Part shown: positions 5,793 to 6,405 of the stretch, piece after piece
How positions within the stretch are numbered: position 1 is the first letter of the stretch
Layout of the letters: each line of letters opens with the position of its first letter
Origin: Betaproteobacteria bacterium HGW-Betaproteobacteria-2
GTDB taxonomy: Bacteria; Pseudomonadota; Gammaproteobacteria; Burkholderiales; Methylophilaceae
Direction: 5' to 3'
Length of the DNA stretch: 6,405 bases
Assembly (NCBI GenBank): GCA_002842255.1
Contig: PHCM01000091.1
Location: forward strand, 1 to 6,405
Made by a program: the position numbers and the translations under genes
The notes under the pieces: generated by a model
Told to the model about the DNA's origin: nothing
What the model saw: only the letters and a program-made list of their open reading frames with translations
Database searches by the model: none

Positions 5793-6405
5793 ATGTCGAG
5801 CATCGCAGTTTCACAATATTCAAATTACCAAACCAAGGTGGCACACAGCCGTGCCACTTCGGAACCGGCGTGGATACGCTGGACGCTGATCGGCATCACG
5901 CTGCTGTTCCTGAGCGTGTTCCTGTTCATCCCGCTGGCCGCCGTGTTCACCGAGGCATTGCGCAAGGGCGTCGAGACCTACTTTGCCGCGCTGACCGAGC
6001 CGGATGCCGTCGCCGCCATCAAGCTCACCCTGCTGGCCGCCGCTATCGCCGTGCCGCTCAACCTGGTATTCGGCGTAGCGGCCGCCTGGGCCATCGCCAA
6101 GTTCGAGTTCAAGGGCAAGAGCATACTCATCACACTGATCGACCTGCCGTTCGCCGTCTCGCCCGTCATCGCCGGTCTGATCTATGTGCTGATCTTCGGC
6201 TTGCAGGGCTGGTTCGGCGCCTGGCTGATCGAAAACGATTACAAGGTGATCTTCGCCATGCCCGGCATCGTGCTAGCCACCATCTTCGTCACCTTTCCTT
6301 TTGTTGCACGTGAGTTGATCCCGCTGATGCAGGCACAGGGCAAGGAGGAGGAAGAGGCCGGGCTAGTGCTCGGCGCTTCCGGCTGGCAGATCCTCTGGCG
6401 CATCA
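5793..6405 (+). CDS. cysW: Sulfate/thiosulfate ABC transporter permease CysW, 3'-truncated by the window edge
   Basis: The second channel subunit of the CysTWA transporter. The frame stays open from ATG 5793 to the last base, giving 204 complete codons; the C-terminal part lies outside. A hydrophilic N-terminus of about 28 residues precedes membrane segments near 31-54, 75-102, 110-136 and 153-172. Recognisable family stretches are LIDLPFAVSPVIAGLIYVLIFG at 115-136 (split around Pro124), FVTFPFVARELIPLM at 165-179 and the start of the EAA loop at 186-204 (EEEAGLVLGASGWQ, with EAG in place of EAA). It resembles CysT in layout but is clearly a separate paralog. GGAA at 5782-5785, six to seven bases before the ATG, is the likely weak ribosome binding site; with a 40-nt gap, co-transcription with cysT is likely. 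The ATPase gene cysA would be expected next. Confidence 0.95.
   Translation, partial: MSSIAVSQYSNYQTKVAHSRATSEPAWIRWTLIGITLLFLSVFLFIPLAAVFTEALRKGVETYFAALTEPDAVAAIKLTLLAAAIAVPLNLVFGVAAAWAIAKFEFKGKSILITLIDLPFAVSPVIAGLIYVLIFGLQGWFGAWLIENDYKVIFAMPGIVLATIFVTFPFVARELIPLMQAQGKEEEEAGLVLGASGWQILWRI

Noticed and set aside
5870..6313. 147-codon open frame on the + strand inside cysW
   Set aside because: It is in a different frame from the clear CysW reading frame, is rich in Arg and His with no family resemblance, and has no ribosome binding site; it is a by-product of GC-rich coding.
1..6405. tRNA, rRNA, CRISPR array, insertion sequence or phage signature
   Set aside because: I found no cloverleaf, repeat-spacer pattern, transposase or terminal repeats; base composition and gene direction are uniform apart from the AT-rich promoter interval.

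Overview
The window reads as a sulfur-oxyanion (sulfate/thiosulfate) uptake locus from a Gram-negative bacterium. Every gene is on the + strand. Outer-membrane porin, periplasmic binding proteins with signal peptides, and CysT/CysW permeases of proteobacterial type, in a moderately GC-rich background with short intergenic gaps, suggest a Proteobacterium. Betaproteobacteria, perhaps a Nitrosomonadales/Gallionellales-like lineage, is my best guess; this is inference from general resemblance, not from a marker gene.

Layout. 1-1080: 3' part of an OprO/OprP-family anion porin. 1116-2126: periplasmic sulfate-binding protein (Sbp type). 2143-2170: perfect 11-bp inverted repeat in the gap. 2191-2571: small DUF2325 protein of unknown function. 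2595-2810: 71-residue molbindin (Mop/TOBE) protein. 2816-3811: a second binding protein of the same family, with pocket residues resembling the CysP (thiosulfate) branch. 3826-4695: stand-alone EAL-domain protein with a degenerate catalytic loop. 4731-4772: strong intrinsic terminator. About 4763-4839: very AT-rich regulatory interval. 4883-5752: CysT permease. 5793 to the window end: CysW permease, cut by the window edge.

How it works together. The porin would let anions cross the outer membrane, the two binding proteins would capture sulfate and thiosulfate in the periplasm, and CysT/CysW would form the inner-membrane channel; the CysA ATPase is expected just past the right edge. The terminator and AT-rich interval split the locus into a porin/binding-protein/accessory unit and a permease unit, so capture and transport could be expressed separately. 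The unusual part is the accessory set placed among the binding proteins: DUF2325, an oxyanion-binding molbindin, and an EAL protein. These suggest intracellular oxyanion handling (sulfate/molybdate cross-talk) and a possible link between sulfur supply and c-di-GMP signalling. That link is inference from gene order only.
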